From positions 1-15,278 of the forward strand of contig CAJBAP010000191.1 of the NCBI GenBank assembly GCA_903950295.1: a stretch of DNA of 15,278 nucleotides. The letters run 5' to 3'. Within the stretch, counting starts at the first letter, position 1. Every line of letters starts with the position of its first letter. Shown here one piece after another: positions 1-6,653 of this stretch. This DNA comes from an uncultured Rhodocyclaceae bacterium. Lineage in GTDB: Bacteria; Pseudomonadota; Gammaproteobacteria; Burkholderiales; Rhodocyclaceae. The position numbers and the translations under genes were made by a program. The notes below the pieces were generated by a model, which searched no databases, was not told where the DNA came from, and saw nothing but the letters and a program-made list of their open reading frames with translations.

Positions 1-564
1 CGCTTCCCGGTATTCAACGAAGAACGCTGCCGCCGTTGCGGCACCTGCATGGGCGCCTGCCCGGTGCGCGTCATCTCCTTTGAAAACTATTCCTGCGATT
101 CCGTCGGCATGCAGGTCAAGGCCGTCAATGTGCCGGATGAAGACGAAGAAAAACCGCGCATCCTGATTCTCGCCTGCGAAAACGACGCCTACCCGGCGCT
201 CGACATGGCCGGTCTGCAGCGCATTACCTATTCGGCTTTCGTACGGGCGATTCCGGTGCGTTGCCTCGGCTCGGTCAACACCATCTGGATCACCGACGCG
301 CTGAACTCCGGTTACGACGGCGTGATGATGATGGGCTGCAAGCGCGGTGACGAGTATCAGTGCCACTTCGTAAAGGGCTCGGAGATGGCCTTCTACCGCA
401 TGAGCAAGATCGGCGACACGCTGAAGCAGTTGGGCCTTGAGCCCGAGCGCGTGCAGACACAGGAGGTTGCCATTACCGACAACGCCCGCGTAGCCCAGTT
501 GATCAACGACTATGTCGCTGAACTCATTGAAATGGGCCCGTCACCAATGAAGGGCTTCGGCTAA
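1..564 (+). CDS. qmoB: QmoB-like / HdrA-MvhD type electron-transfer subunit, C-terminal part (5' end outside window)
   Basis: Only the last 187 residues are present; the frame is open from the first base to TAA at 562-564, so the gene begins upstream. The fragment starts with a 4Fe-4S ferredoxin motif (CRRCGTCMGACP, cysteines at fragment residues 10, 13, 16 and 20). An MvhD-like domain follows, with cysteines in LACEND, RCLGS and GCKRGDEYQC, a four-cysteine set suited to an iron-sulfur cluster. The order HdrA-type ferredoxin then MvhD is the C-terminal architecture of QmoB, a cytoplasmic flavin/Fe-S subunit of the Qmo complex that exchanges electrons with APS reductase. The next two genes are hdrC- and hdrB-like at short spacing, which supports a Qmo/Hdr module. 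An HdrA-MvhD fusion of a different heterodisulfide-reductase-like complex is the main alternative, because the flavin domain cannot be seen. Confidence 0.8.
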   Translation, partial: RFPVFNEERCRRCGTCMGACPVRVISFENYSCDSVGMQVKAVNVPDEDEEKPRILILACENDAYPALDMAGLQRITYSAFVRAIPVRCLGSVNTIWITDALNSGYDGVMMMGCKRGDEYQCHFVKGSEMAFYRMSKIGDTLKQLGLEPERVQTQEVAITDNARVAQLINDYVAELIEMGPSPMKGFG

Positions 565-573
565 AAGGAGCGC

Positions 574-1200
574 ATGACGATGACTACAGCAAACCAAACT
601 GCCGTCGCAAAATACAAGAACAACTTCCTCAAGGAAGTCGAAGCCAATGTCGAGGAAGGCCACTGGGTCAAAATGTGCATGCAGTGCGGCGTCTGCGCCG
701 GCTCCTGCCCGTTCGGCCCGCACTGGGAACACTCGCCGCAGAAGATCTTCATGATGATCCGCGCCGGCAAGCGCGAGGAAGTATTGAAGACCGACTCGAT
801 GTGGATGTGCACCTCGTGCTACAACTGCATGGCGCGCTGCCCGCGCAAGTTGCCGATCACGCACATCATGCACGGTCTGGCCAACTACTCCTACCGCCTC
901 GGTCAGTCACCCAAAGGCCAGCCAAACCAGGTGATCGCCAAGATCTTCTGGGACAACGGTGTCAAGAATGGTCGGGTCAATGAGCTGACTTTCTCGTTGG
1001 CCATGTATTTCAAGGATGGCTTGGTGCAAGGCGTGAAAAATGGCTTGGCCATGCAAGGCATTGGCCTCGGCTTGGTGAAAGCCAAGCGCCTGAACCCGAT
1101 GGAAATCTTCGGCGGCCATACCTGCAAAGACAAGAGCGGCATTCAGAAGATGATCGCCAAGGCACGCGAGATCGAAGATCGCCGCCGCGGCCTCACCTAA
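574..1200 (+). CDS. hdrC: HdrC-like soluble iron-sulfur subunit (replaces the hydrophilic half of QmoC)
   Basis: This 208-residue protein has two classical 4Fe-4S motifs: CMQCGVCAGSCP (Cys35, 38, 41, 45) and CTSCYNCMARCP (Cys79, 82, 85, 89). This is the HdrC pattern, also found in the N-terminal half of QmoC. The remainder has no convincing membrane segment, so unlike QmoC it lacks a fused cytochrome-b-type domain. Its expected role is to wire electrons between the QmoB-like protein and the HdrB-like protein. The start at 574 has AAAAGGAG at 563-570, overlapping the qmoB stop. A second in-frame ATG at 580 would change only two residues. The gap to qmoB is 9 nt and to hdrB 25 nt, so the three form one operon. 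Confidence is high for the HdrC family and lower for the physiological partner. Confidence 0.88.
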   Translation: MTMTTANQTAVAKYKNNFLKEVEANVEEGHWVKMCMQCGVCAGSCPFGPHWEHSPQKIFMMIRAGKREEVLKTDSMWMCTSCYNCMARCPRKLPITHIMHGLANYSYRLGQSPKGQPNQVIAKIFWDNGVKNGRVNELTFSLAMYFKDGLVQGVKNGLAMQGIGLGLVKAKRLNPMEIFGGHTCKDKSGIQKMIAKAREIEDRRRGLT

Positions 1201-1225
1201 CCGGCAACAGGAGATAGCGAAGAAT

Positions 1226-2122
1226 ATGACCAAGAAACAATACGCCTTCTACCCGGGCTGCTCTTCCCAGAAGGGTGCTTCGGCATCGAACTACCTGACC
1301 TCGTTCGGTGTCATGTGCGACAAGCTCAACATCCAGTTGAACGAGATTCCCGACTGGAACTGTTGTGGCGCCTCGATCGGCTATGCCGAAGGTGGCGAGT
1401 TGCCCCGTCTGGTTCTGAATGCCCGCAATCTGGCAATTTCCGAGCAGGAACTGCCTGGCCAGGACATCGTCTCCGGTTGCCCGGCCTGTTGGCTATCGAT
1501 TCGCGAAACCGTCGAGCGCCTGCATGAATCAAGCAGCCTGCTGGCCGAGACGAACGAAGCACTTAAGGAAGCCGGCCTGAACCTGAAGAGCCAACTCCGC
1601 GGTCGTCACATGACCGAGGTGCTTATTGAAGACATCGGCTATGACGCCATGAGAGCAGCTGTAGTCAAGCCGCTGGATGGCGTGAAGATCGCCGGCTACG
1701 TCGGCTGTCAGGCCAACCGGCCTTATGGCATCGCCGGCGAGTCGTTCGAAAACCCGCAATATCTCGACAAGATGATCGAAACCGTCGGTGCAGAAGCAGT
1801 GCCCTACGATCAGAAAGTCTCTTGCTGCGGCGGCGCCCTGGCCTTCTCCGAACCGGAAAAAGCGCAGAAGCAGATTCGCGACATCGTCGAGTCAGCCTAT
1901 GACAGTTCGGCTGACCTGATCGTGACGCCCTGCCCGCTGTGCCAGGCCAACGTCGAGATCTATCAGTCCGAGATCAACAAGAAGCACGGCACCAAGTTCA
2001 AGATGCCGGTCGTCTACTACACGCAACTACTGACGCTGGCCTACGGTGGCTCTGCCAAGGAATCCGGTCTCGACGGTCAGTTGATCCGCGCCGAGAAGCT
2101 TGAGAAGATCGCGGGCAAATAG
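1226..2122 (+). CDS. hdrB: HdrB-like subunit with two CCG domains
   Basis: This 298-residue protein has two complete cysteine-rich CCG motifs. The first is Cys12, Cys46-Cys47, Cys85 and Cys88; the second is Cys161, Cys200-Cys201, Cys236 and Cys239. In methanogen HdrB, two such motifs bind a pair of non-cubane 4Fe-4S clusters at the disulfide-reducing site. Both sets are intact here, so the clusters should form. No signal peptide or membrane helix is visible, so it is cytoplasmic. The start at 1226 has CAGGAGA at 1208-1214. It follows hdrC and is followed by a strong terminator, so it ends the operon. In Qmo complexes where QmoC is replaced by separate HdrC and HdrB proteins, HdrB is thought to be the outlet to an electron carrier or disulfide; which one applies here cannot be seen. 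Confidence 0.88.
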   Translation: MTKKQYAFYPGCSSQKGASASNYLTSFGVMCDKLNIQLNEIPDWNCCGASIGYAEGGELPRLVLNARNLAISEQELPGQDIVSGCPACWLSIRETVERLHESSSLLAETNEALKEAGLNLKSQLRGRHMTEVLIEDIGYDAMRAAVVKPLDGVKIAGYVGCQANRPYGIAGESFENPQYLDKMIETVGAEAVPYDQKVSCCGGALAFSEPEKAQKQIRDIVESAYDSSADLIVTPCPLCQANVEIYQSEINKKHGTKFKMPVVYYTQLLTLAYGGSAKESGLDGQLIRAEKLEKIAGK

Positions 2123-2154
2123 ACGCAAGAATAGTTCAAGGGAGCAAAGGGACA

Positions 2155-2190
2155 ACGGCCGGCCGGTGATAAACCGGGCCGGCCGTTTTT
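2155..2190 (+). terminator. Rho-independent terminator of the qmoB-hdrC-hdrB operon
   Basis: A 10-bp perfect GC-rich stem (2156-2164 with 2177-2185, extended by A2155-T2186) continues through a one-base bulge into two more G-C pairs, with a short A-rich loop around 2167-2173. Five T residues follow at 2186-2190. It lies 32 nt after the hdrB stop. Read on the other strand the stem is the same but lacks a good T tract, so it is at best a weak terminator for the tRNA gene that converges on it. Confidence 0.85.
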
Positions 2191-2195
2191 ATTGG

Positions 2196-2271
<76 letters not shown>

Positions 2272-2284
2272 ACGTTGGGCGCGG

Positions 2285-2312
2285 AGTATATCAAAAGAGG
2301 CTGGGGTAAATC
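2285..2312 (-). promoter_or_regulatory. Likely promoter of tRNA-Ala
   Basis: On the minus strand there is a TATACT -10 box (plus-strand 2285-2290), 13 nt before the tRNA 5' end. A weaker -35-like GATTTA (2307-2312) lies 16 nt upstream of it. The -10 box is close to the sigma-70 consensus and well placed; the -35 assignment is tentative. Confidence 0.5.
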
Positions 2313-2365
2313 CGGCCAAGCGATCCCGCAAGCTGCATCAGCATTCTCTGACATACCGATTCTTT

Positions 2366-2375
2366 ATTTCGAAAT
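2366..2375. promoter_or_regulatory. Palindrome upstream of soxY, candidate operator
   Basis: ATTTCGAAAT is a perfect 10-bp palindrome in the 200-nt region between the tRNA and soxY. It sits 12 nt before the best candidate -35 element of the sox genes. Its position would suit a dimeric regulator, but a single short palindrome can occur by chance and no regulator gene is in the window. Confidence 0.25.
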
Positions 2376-2387
2376 CAGGACAGAGGC

Positions 2388-2416
2388 TTGCGTTGCAGGC
2401 AAAAAGTCTTGAGAAT
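2388..2416 (+). promoter_or_regulatory. Candidate sigma-70-type promoter for soxYZAX
   Basis: TTGCGT (2388-2393) and GAGAAT (2411-2416) are separated by 17 nt in the only non-coding region before soxY. Both boxes are weak matches (3 and 4 of 6), as expected for a regulated promoter. An inverted repeat CTTGA-N6-TCAAG (2408-2423) covers the -10 box. This is a tentative assignment by eye. Confidence 0.25.
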
Positions 2417-2472
2417 CGTCAAGTGTCACATGATCCGCAATACTCTCTCAGACCACAGGAGGAAATGTTTCA

Positions 2473-2943
2473 ATGGATATGATTCGCAGAACCGTACTCA
2501 AGGGCGCTGGCGCGACGGGTATGCTGGCCGGCCTGCTGGCCGCCGGCGTACTGAAGCCGACGCTGGCTTATGCCGATGACTGGAACAAGGCGGCTTTCGA
2601 AGCCAAAGATCTCGATGAGGCAATCAAGGCTCTTGGCGCCGGCGGTGCTGGCGACAACAAGGACTTGGTCATGAAGGCGCCAGAAATTGCCGAGAACGGT
2701 GCCGTGGTACCGGTCGATGTCACCAGCAATATCCCGAACACCACGTCGATCGCCATTTTGGTGAAGATGAACCCGTCCCCGCTCTCGGCTTACTTCGAGT
2801 TTGCCAATGGTGCCATGGCCGACGCTTCTGTCCGCCTGAAGGTTTCCCAGACCTCCGTCATTCGGGCGATAGCCAAGGCTGATGGCAAGTTCTACAGCAC
2901 CCAGAAGGAAGTCAAAGTCACTGTCGGCGGCTGCGGCGGCTGA
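2473..2943 (+). CDS. soxY: SoxY, thiosulfate-oxidation sulfur carrier subunit
   Basis: SoxY is the periplasmic subunit of SoxYZ that carries sulfur intermediates covalently on a cysteine at the tip of a flexible C-terminal arm. The protein is 156 residues and ends in VGGCGG; the carrier residue is Cys154, the only cysteine. The N-terminus has a twin-arginine signal (Arg5-Arg6, then a hydrophobic stretch) with probable cleavage after AYA (residue 34), so the folded SoxYZ pair is exported by Tat. The ATG at 2473 has a perfect AGGAGG at 2457-2462; the earlier ATG at 2465 is out of frame. It is the first gene of soxYZAX, with soxZ 28 nt downstream. Confidence 0.97.
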   Translation: MDMIRRTVLKGAGATGMLAGLLAAGVLKPTLAYADDWNKAAFEAKDLDEAIKALGAGGAGDNKDLVMKAPEIAENGAVVPVDVTSNIPNTTSIAILVKMNPSPLSAYFEFANGAMADASVRLKVSQTSVIRAIAKADGKFYSTQKEVKVTVGGCGG

Positions 2944-2971
2944 TCCAACCGGATAAAGAAAGGAAAACCAC

Positions 2972-3283
2972 ATGGCAGATCCGATGAAAATTCGTGCCCA
3001 GATGAAGGGCGATGTCGCCGAAATTCGCATCCTGATGAGTCACGCGATGGAAACCGGTCAGCGCAAGGATAACGATGGCAAAACGGTACCCGCGCATTTC
3101 ATACAAAGCATGACGGTCGCCCTGAACGGGAAAACTGTCGTCTCGGGCCAGACCGGCACGTCGGTGTCACGTAATCCGGTGTTCGGCTTCAAGGTCAAGG
3201 GAGCGAAGGCCGGCGACAAGGTCACCGTTAACTGGGTCGATAACAAGGGTGACAAGCGGACCGACGAAGCTGCGGTTGCCTGA
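2972..3283 (+). CDS. soxZ: SoxZ, partner subunit of the SoxYZ carrier
   Basis: SoxZ is a 103-residue immunoglobulin-like beta-sandwich protein that binds SoxY and supports its sulfur-carrying arm. It has no signal peptide, as is usual, because it is exported as a passenger with Tat-targeted SoxY. The sequence begins MADPMKIRAQ and contains the typical ETGQRKD and FGFKVKGAKAGDKV segments; length matches the family. An AAGAAAGGA ribosome-binding site (2957-2964) precedes the start. The soxY-soxZ order and tight spacing are standard and support 1:1 production. It contains no cysteine. Confidence 0.97.
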   Translation: MADPMKIRAQMKGDVAEIRILMSHAMETGQRKDNDGKTVPAHFIQSMTVALNGKTVVSGQTGTSVSRNPVFGFKVKGAKAGDKVTVNWVDNKGDKRTDEAAVA

Positions 3284-3314
3284 CAGCTTCATCCGTAACA
3301 AAACGACAATAAAC

Positions 3315-3335
3315 GGGGCGGGACACACCCGCCCC
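3315..3335 (+). promoter_or_regulatory. GC-rich intergenic hairpin between soxZ and soxA
   Basis: GGGGCGGG (3315-3322) and CCCGCCCC (3328-3335) form a perfect 8-bp stem with an ACACA loop. No T tract follows (ATTCCTT), so it is unlikely to be an efficient terminator. Its position after soxYZ is what one expects of an RNA-stabilising or processing element that keeps soxYZ mRNA in excess over soxAX; that role is inferred. Confidence 0.6.
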
Positions 3336-3356
3336 ATTCCTTCACAGGAGGAGACT

Positions 3357-4235
3357 ATGAAACGACACATCATCGGCGCGCTTTGCGCCATGGTGGTCAT
3401 GGGTGTTGCGTCTGCCCAGGCCCCGGTAAAATCCCCTGTCACAAAACCGAAACCTGCCACCAAAAGGGCACCGGTAGTCGTCGCCGAAGAAAAGGATGCC
3501 GCCACGCTGGAGTTTGAGAAGTTCCGCGCCGAAATGGAAGACAGCAACCCGGCCGAACTGTTCGAAATGAAGGGCGAGGAACAGTGGAAGACGCCGCGCG
3601 GCCCAAAGAATGTCGCGCTGTCTGAAAGTTGTGACCTTGGCAAGGGCATTGGTAAAGTCGAGGGAGCCTACGTCATCCACCCGCGTTATTACGCCGATGC
3701 GGATGCGGTAATGGATCTTGAGCGCCGCGTCGTCTGGTGCATGGTCGAGAAGCAAGGCTTCAGCTTTGACGAGATTGCCAAGAAGCCCTTTGCGACGGCC
3801 AACTTCACACCCGACATCACCAATCTGGTGACCTATGTGGCCAGCCACTCGAAAAACATGAAGCTTGCCGTGCCGCTCAATGAACCGCATGTGCGGGATG
3901 CATTCGAGACCGGCAAGGCGATGGCGGCCTACCGTGCCGGCCCCTACGATTTCTCCTGCAACACCTGCCATGGCTCGGATGGCAAGCGCATCCGCATGCA
4001 GAATCTGCCGAACATCAGCACACCCAAGGGTGCGATTCTGGGCGTGCAGGGCTGGCCGGGCTACCGCATGACCGGCGGCGTGATGCTCACCCACCAGTGG
4101 CGCATGAACGACTGCTTCCGCCAGCAGCGCTTCCCCCAGCCTAAATACGCTTCAGATGCAGTGACGTATTTGCTGACCTACATGATCGGCACTGCCAACG
4201 GCCTGGAGTACAAAGGCCCGGGCATCAAGCGCTAA
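3357..4235 (+). CDS. soxA: SoxA, catalytic c-type cytochrome subunit of SoxXA (single-haem type)
   Basis: With SoxX, SoxA oxidatively joins thiosulfate to the SoxY cysteine in the periplasm. The protein is 292 residues with a Sec signal (MKRHIIGALC onward, probable cleavage after ASA at residue 20). It has one haem-binding site, CNTCH at 201-205, and the expected active-site cysteine haem ligand at Cys253 in RMNDCFRQQR. The N-terminal cytochrome domain has no CXXCH; instead Cys92 and Cys128 remain, which fits single-haem SoxA proteins where a disulfide replaces the first haem. The start at 3357 has AGGAGG at 3346-3351. The same frame is open upstream to 3249, but that start overlaps soxZ and would bury the signal peptide. 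soxX follows after 13 nt. Confidence 0.95.
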   Translation: MKRHIIGALCAMVVMGVASAQAPVKSPVTKPKPATKRAPVVVAEEKDAATLEFEKFRAEMEDSNPAELFEMKGEEQWKTPRGPKNVALSESCDLGKGIGKVEGAYVIHPRYYADADAVMDLERRVVWCMVEKQGFSFDEIAKKPFATANFTPDITNLVTYVASHSKNMKLAVPLNEPHVRDAFETGKAMAAYRAGPYDFSCNTCHGSDGKRIRMQNLPNISTPKGAILGVQGWPGYRMTGGVMLTHQWRMNDCFRQQRFPQPKYASDAVTYLLTYMIGTANGLEYKGPGIKR

Positions 4236-4248
4236 CCGGGAGACAGAC

Positions 4249-4875
4249 ATGACGAAAAATATTCTGCTGGCTGCCATGGCCACAACCCTCATGGTCACTG
4301 CCCTGCCGGCCGTTGCTGAAACTGCGGCCGATACCGACTATCGAGCCAAGGCCGTCGCCGTCATCAAAAAGGACTTTCAGCCCCGTGGCCAGGCATCCAC
4401 CGACCGCCTTGCCGAAGACGGCTTGCAGGCCGTGTGTAACCGTAGCGGCAACAACCCGCCTGAATACATCACGAAACGCATGGAAGCCGACCAGATGGCC
4501 GGCGTCAAATACCCTGCCGATGGCAAGTTGATGGGCGACTGGAAAGAAGGCGAAAAGCTGGCACAAAGTGGCCGTGGCTTTACCTGGACCGACGACCCCG
4601 GCCTGCCGGTGGGTGGCAACTGCTACAACTGCCACCAGATTAGCCCGAAGGAAACCGCCTTTGGCACCGTCGGCCCCAGTCTGTACCAGTTCGGCAAACT
4701 GCGCGGCAATTCGGCAGATATCCAAAAGTACGTCTACTCGAAGATTTTCAACGCCAAGGCTTACAACGTCTGCTCGGAAATGCCCCGCTTTGGTCATGTC
4801 GGCGCGCTGGGCGAAAAGCAGATCAGGCATCTGGTCGCATTGCTGCTCGACCCCGAATCGCCGGTCAATAAATAA
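4249..4875 (+). CDS. soxX: SoxX, monohaem cytochrome c subunit of SoxXA
   Basis: SoxX accepts electrons from the SoxA catalytic haem and passes them to small cytochromes. The 208-residue protein has a Sec signal with probable cleavage after AVA (residue 23). Its haem site is CYNCH at 125-129, and the axial methionine is probably Met178 in SEMPRFG. About 100 residues precede the haem motif, so this is the long form of SoxX, with extra cysteines at 63 and 175 that could form a disulfide. A GGGAGA ribosome-binding site lies just before the start. It is the last gene before a strong intrinsic terminator. Confidence 0.95.
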   Translation: MTKNILLAAMATTLMVTALPAVAETAADTDYRAKAVAVIKKDFQPRGQASTDRLAEDGLQAVCNRSGNNPPEYITKRMEADQMAGVKYPADGKLMGDWKEGEKLAQSGRGFTWTDDPGLPVGGNCYNCHQISPKETAFGTVGPSLYQFGKLRGNSADIQKYVYSKIFNAKAYNVCSEMPRFGHVGALGEKQIRHLVALLLDPESPVNK

Positions 4876-4892
4876 GCACGGCAATCTCCGGA

Positions 4893-4917
4893 AAGCCTGG
4901 CTCTGCCAGGCTTTTTT
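4893..4917 (+). terminator. Intrinsic terminator between soxX and soxB
   Basis: AAGCCTGG (4893-4900) pairs perfectly with CCAGGCTT (4906-4913) around a CTCTG loop. Together with the following bases it makes a six-T run at 4912-4917. It lies 18 nt after the soxX stop and 20 nt before the soxB start, which is a textbook terminator in the middle of the sox cluster. It would reduce transcription into soxB unless soxB has its own promoter, but no room for one is evident in the 62-nt gap. Confidence 0.85.
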
Positions 4918-4937
4918 CATCCCAAGGAACCCCTTCC

Positions 4938-6653
4938 ATGTCCATGAACCGCCGCGAATTCCTGCAAATCCTGGCCGCCGCTTCCGCCGCTGGTTTTGCG
5001 CTCGATTCCCGCACTGCACTCGCCGCCCAAGGTGGTGAAAAGCTTTATGACCTGCCGCGTTTCGGCAACGTCCATCTGCTGCACTTCACCGATTGCCACG
5101 CCCAGTTACTGCCGATCTGGTTCCGCGAACCGAACGTCAATATCGGCATCAGCGGTGCGCTGGGCAAGGTGCCCCACCTCGTCGGAGAAAAACTGCTCAA
5201 GGCCTACAACATCAAGCCGGGGGGTAGCGAGGCACATGCCTTTACTTACCTCGACTTCGCACAGGCGGCCAAAACCTACGGCCAGGTCGGCGGTTTCGCC
5301 CACCTGGCTACGCTGGTGAAGCAGTTGCGCGCTGGCCGGCCGAATGCGCTGCTGCTTGACGGCGGCGACACTTGGCAGGGTTCTGCCACTGCACTGTGGA
5401 CCAAGGGCCAGGACATGGTCGATGCCTGCAAGATGCTCGGTGTCGACATGATGTCACCGCACTGGGAATTCACCCTCGGCCACCAGCGCGTCAAGGAAAT
5501 CATCGAGAAGGATTTCGCCGGCAAGATCGAGTTTCTCGCGCAGAACGTCAAGACCACCGACTTCGGCGACCCCGTTTTCAAGCCGTATGCCATGCGCGAA
5601 ATGAATGGCGTGAAAGTCGCCGTCGTCGGCCAGGCCTTTCCCTACACGCCGATCGCCAACCCGCGCTACATGGTGCCGGACTGGACCTTCGGCATCCAGG
5701 ACGAGGAAATGCAGAAGGTTGTGAATGAGGCGCGCGCACAGGGCGCTCAAGTTGTCGTGGTGCTGTCGCACAACGGCATGGACGTCGACCTCAAGATGGC
5801 CTCACGCGTCACCGGCATCGACGCCATTCTCGGTGGTCATACCCACGATGGCGTTCCGCAACCGGTGAAGGTTCAGAACAAGGGCGGTGTCACGCTCGTC
5901 ACCAACGCCGGCTCCAACGGCAAGTTCCTCGGCGTGCTCGACTTCGACGTCAAGGGCGGCAAGATTTCAGACTTCCGCTACAAGCTGCTACCGGTGTTCT
6001 CCAATCTGCTGGCGGCTGATACCGAAATGTCCGCGCTCATCGACAAGATCCGCGCACCCTACAAGGACAAGCTCGAAGAGAAGCTCGCCGTCTCCGAAGG
6101 CCTGCTCTACCGCCGCGGCAACTTCAACGGCAGCTGGGACCAGTTGATCCTCGACGCCATGATGGAAGTGAAGGGCGCCGACCTGGCCTTCTCGCCCGGC
6201 TTCCGCTGGGGCACCTCGATCCTGCCCGGCCAGACCATCACCTTCGAGCATGTCATGGACCAGACTGCGATTACCTATCCGATGTCCACGCTTACCGAAA
6301 TGAGCGGCGAGCAGATCAAGGTGATCCTCGAGGATGTCTGCGACAACCTGTTCAATCCCGACCCCTACTACCAGCAGGGCGGCGACATGGTGCGGGTCGG
6401 CGGGCTGACCTACGCCTGCGACCCGAACGCCAAGATCGGCAACCGCATCCAGGACATGCGCCTGAATGGCAAGCCGCTCGATGCGGCGAAGAAATACAAG
6501 GTGGCAGGCTGGGCGCCGGTAGCTGAAGGTGCGCAGGGCGAGCCGATCTGGGAGGTGGTAAGCAAGTGGTTGCGCGACAAGAAGACCGTTAGTGCACGCA
6601 AGCTGAATTCGCCGAAACTGATCGGCGTCGGCGGCAACCCCGGGCTGGCATGA
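4938..6653 (+). CDS. soxB: SoxB, dimanganese S-sulfosulfanyl-L-cysteine sulfohydrolase
   Basis: SoxB hydrolyses the terminal sulfonate of thiosulfate-loaded SoxYZ, releasing sulfate in the periplasm. The 571-residue protein has a twin-arginine signal (NRREFLQ, Arg5-Arg6) with probable cleavage near residue 29. Metal-binding motifs of the 5'-nucleotidase-like metallophosphoesterase fold are present: Asp52 and His54 in FTDCHAQ, Asp141 and Asp144 in LDGGDTW, His175 in SPHWEFTLG, His278 in SHNGMD, and His301/His303 in GGHTHDG. The C-terminal nucleotidase domain follows to the end. The ATG at 4938 has AAGGA at 4924-4928; a second in-frame ATG at 4944 is possible and keeps the Tat motif. The stop overlaps the next start (ATGA). 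Length and motifs match SoxB rather than general 5'-nucleotidases. Confidence 0.97.
   Translation: MSMNRREFLQILAAASAAGFALDSRTALAAQGGEKLYDLPRFGNVHLLHFTDCHAQLLPIWFREPNVNIGISGALGKVPHLVGEKLLKAYNIKPGGSEAHAFTYLDFAQAAKTYGQVGGFAHLATLVKQLRAGRPNALLLDGGDTWQGSATALWTKGQDMVDACKMLGVDMMSPHWEFTLGHQRVKEIIEKDFAGKIEFLAQNVKTTDFGDPVFKPYAMREMNGVKVAVVGQAFPYTPIANPRYMVPDWTFGIQDEEMQKVVNEARAQGAQVVVVLSHNGMDVDLKMASRVTGIDAILGGHTHDGVPQPVKVQNKGGVTLVTNAGSNGKFLGVLDFDVKGGKISDFRYKLLPVFSNLLAADTEMSALIDKIRAPYKDKLEEKLAVSEGLLYRRGNFNGSWDQLILDAMMEVKGADLAFSPGFRWGTSILPGQTITFEHVMDQTAITYPMSTLTEMSGEQIKVILEDVCDNLFNPDPYYQQGGDMVRVGGLTYACDPNAKIGNRIQDMRLNGKPLDAAKKYKVAGWAPVAEGAQGEPIWEVVSKWLRDKKTVSARKLNSPKLIGVGGNPGLA

Noticed and set aside
3249..3356. 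An upstream start for SoxA at 3249
   Set aside because: It overlaps soxZ, runs through the intergenic hairpin and places 36 residues before a clear signal peptide; ATG 3357 has a perfect ribosome-binding site.
3357..3420. A lipoprotein signal in SoxA because of Cys10
   Set aside because: The residues before it (GAL) do not match a lipobox, and an ordinary signal-peptidase site follows at residue 20.
3342..4094. A 250-codon open frame on the minus strand opposite soxA, and similar long frames opposite soxX, soxB and dnaE
   Set aside because: They are antisense to well-recognised genes, have composition typical of mirror frames in GC-rich DNA, and match no family I recognise.
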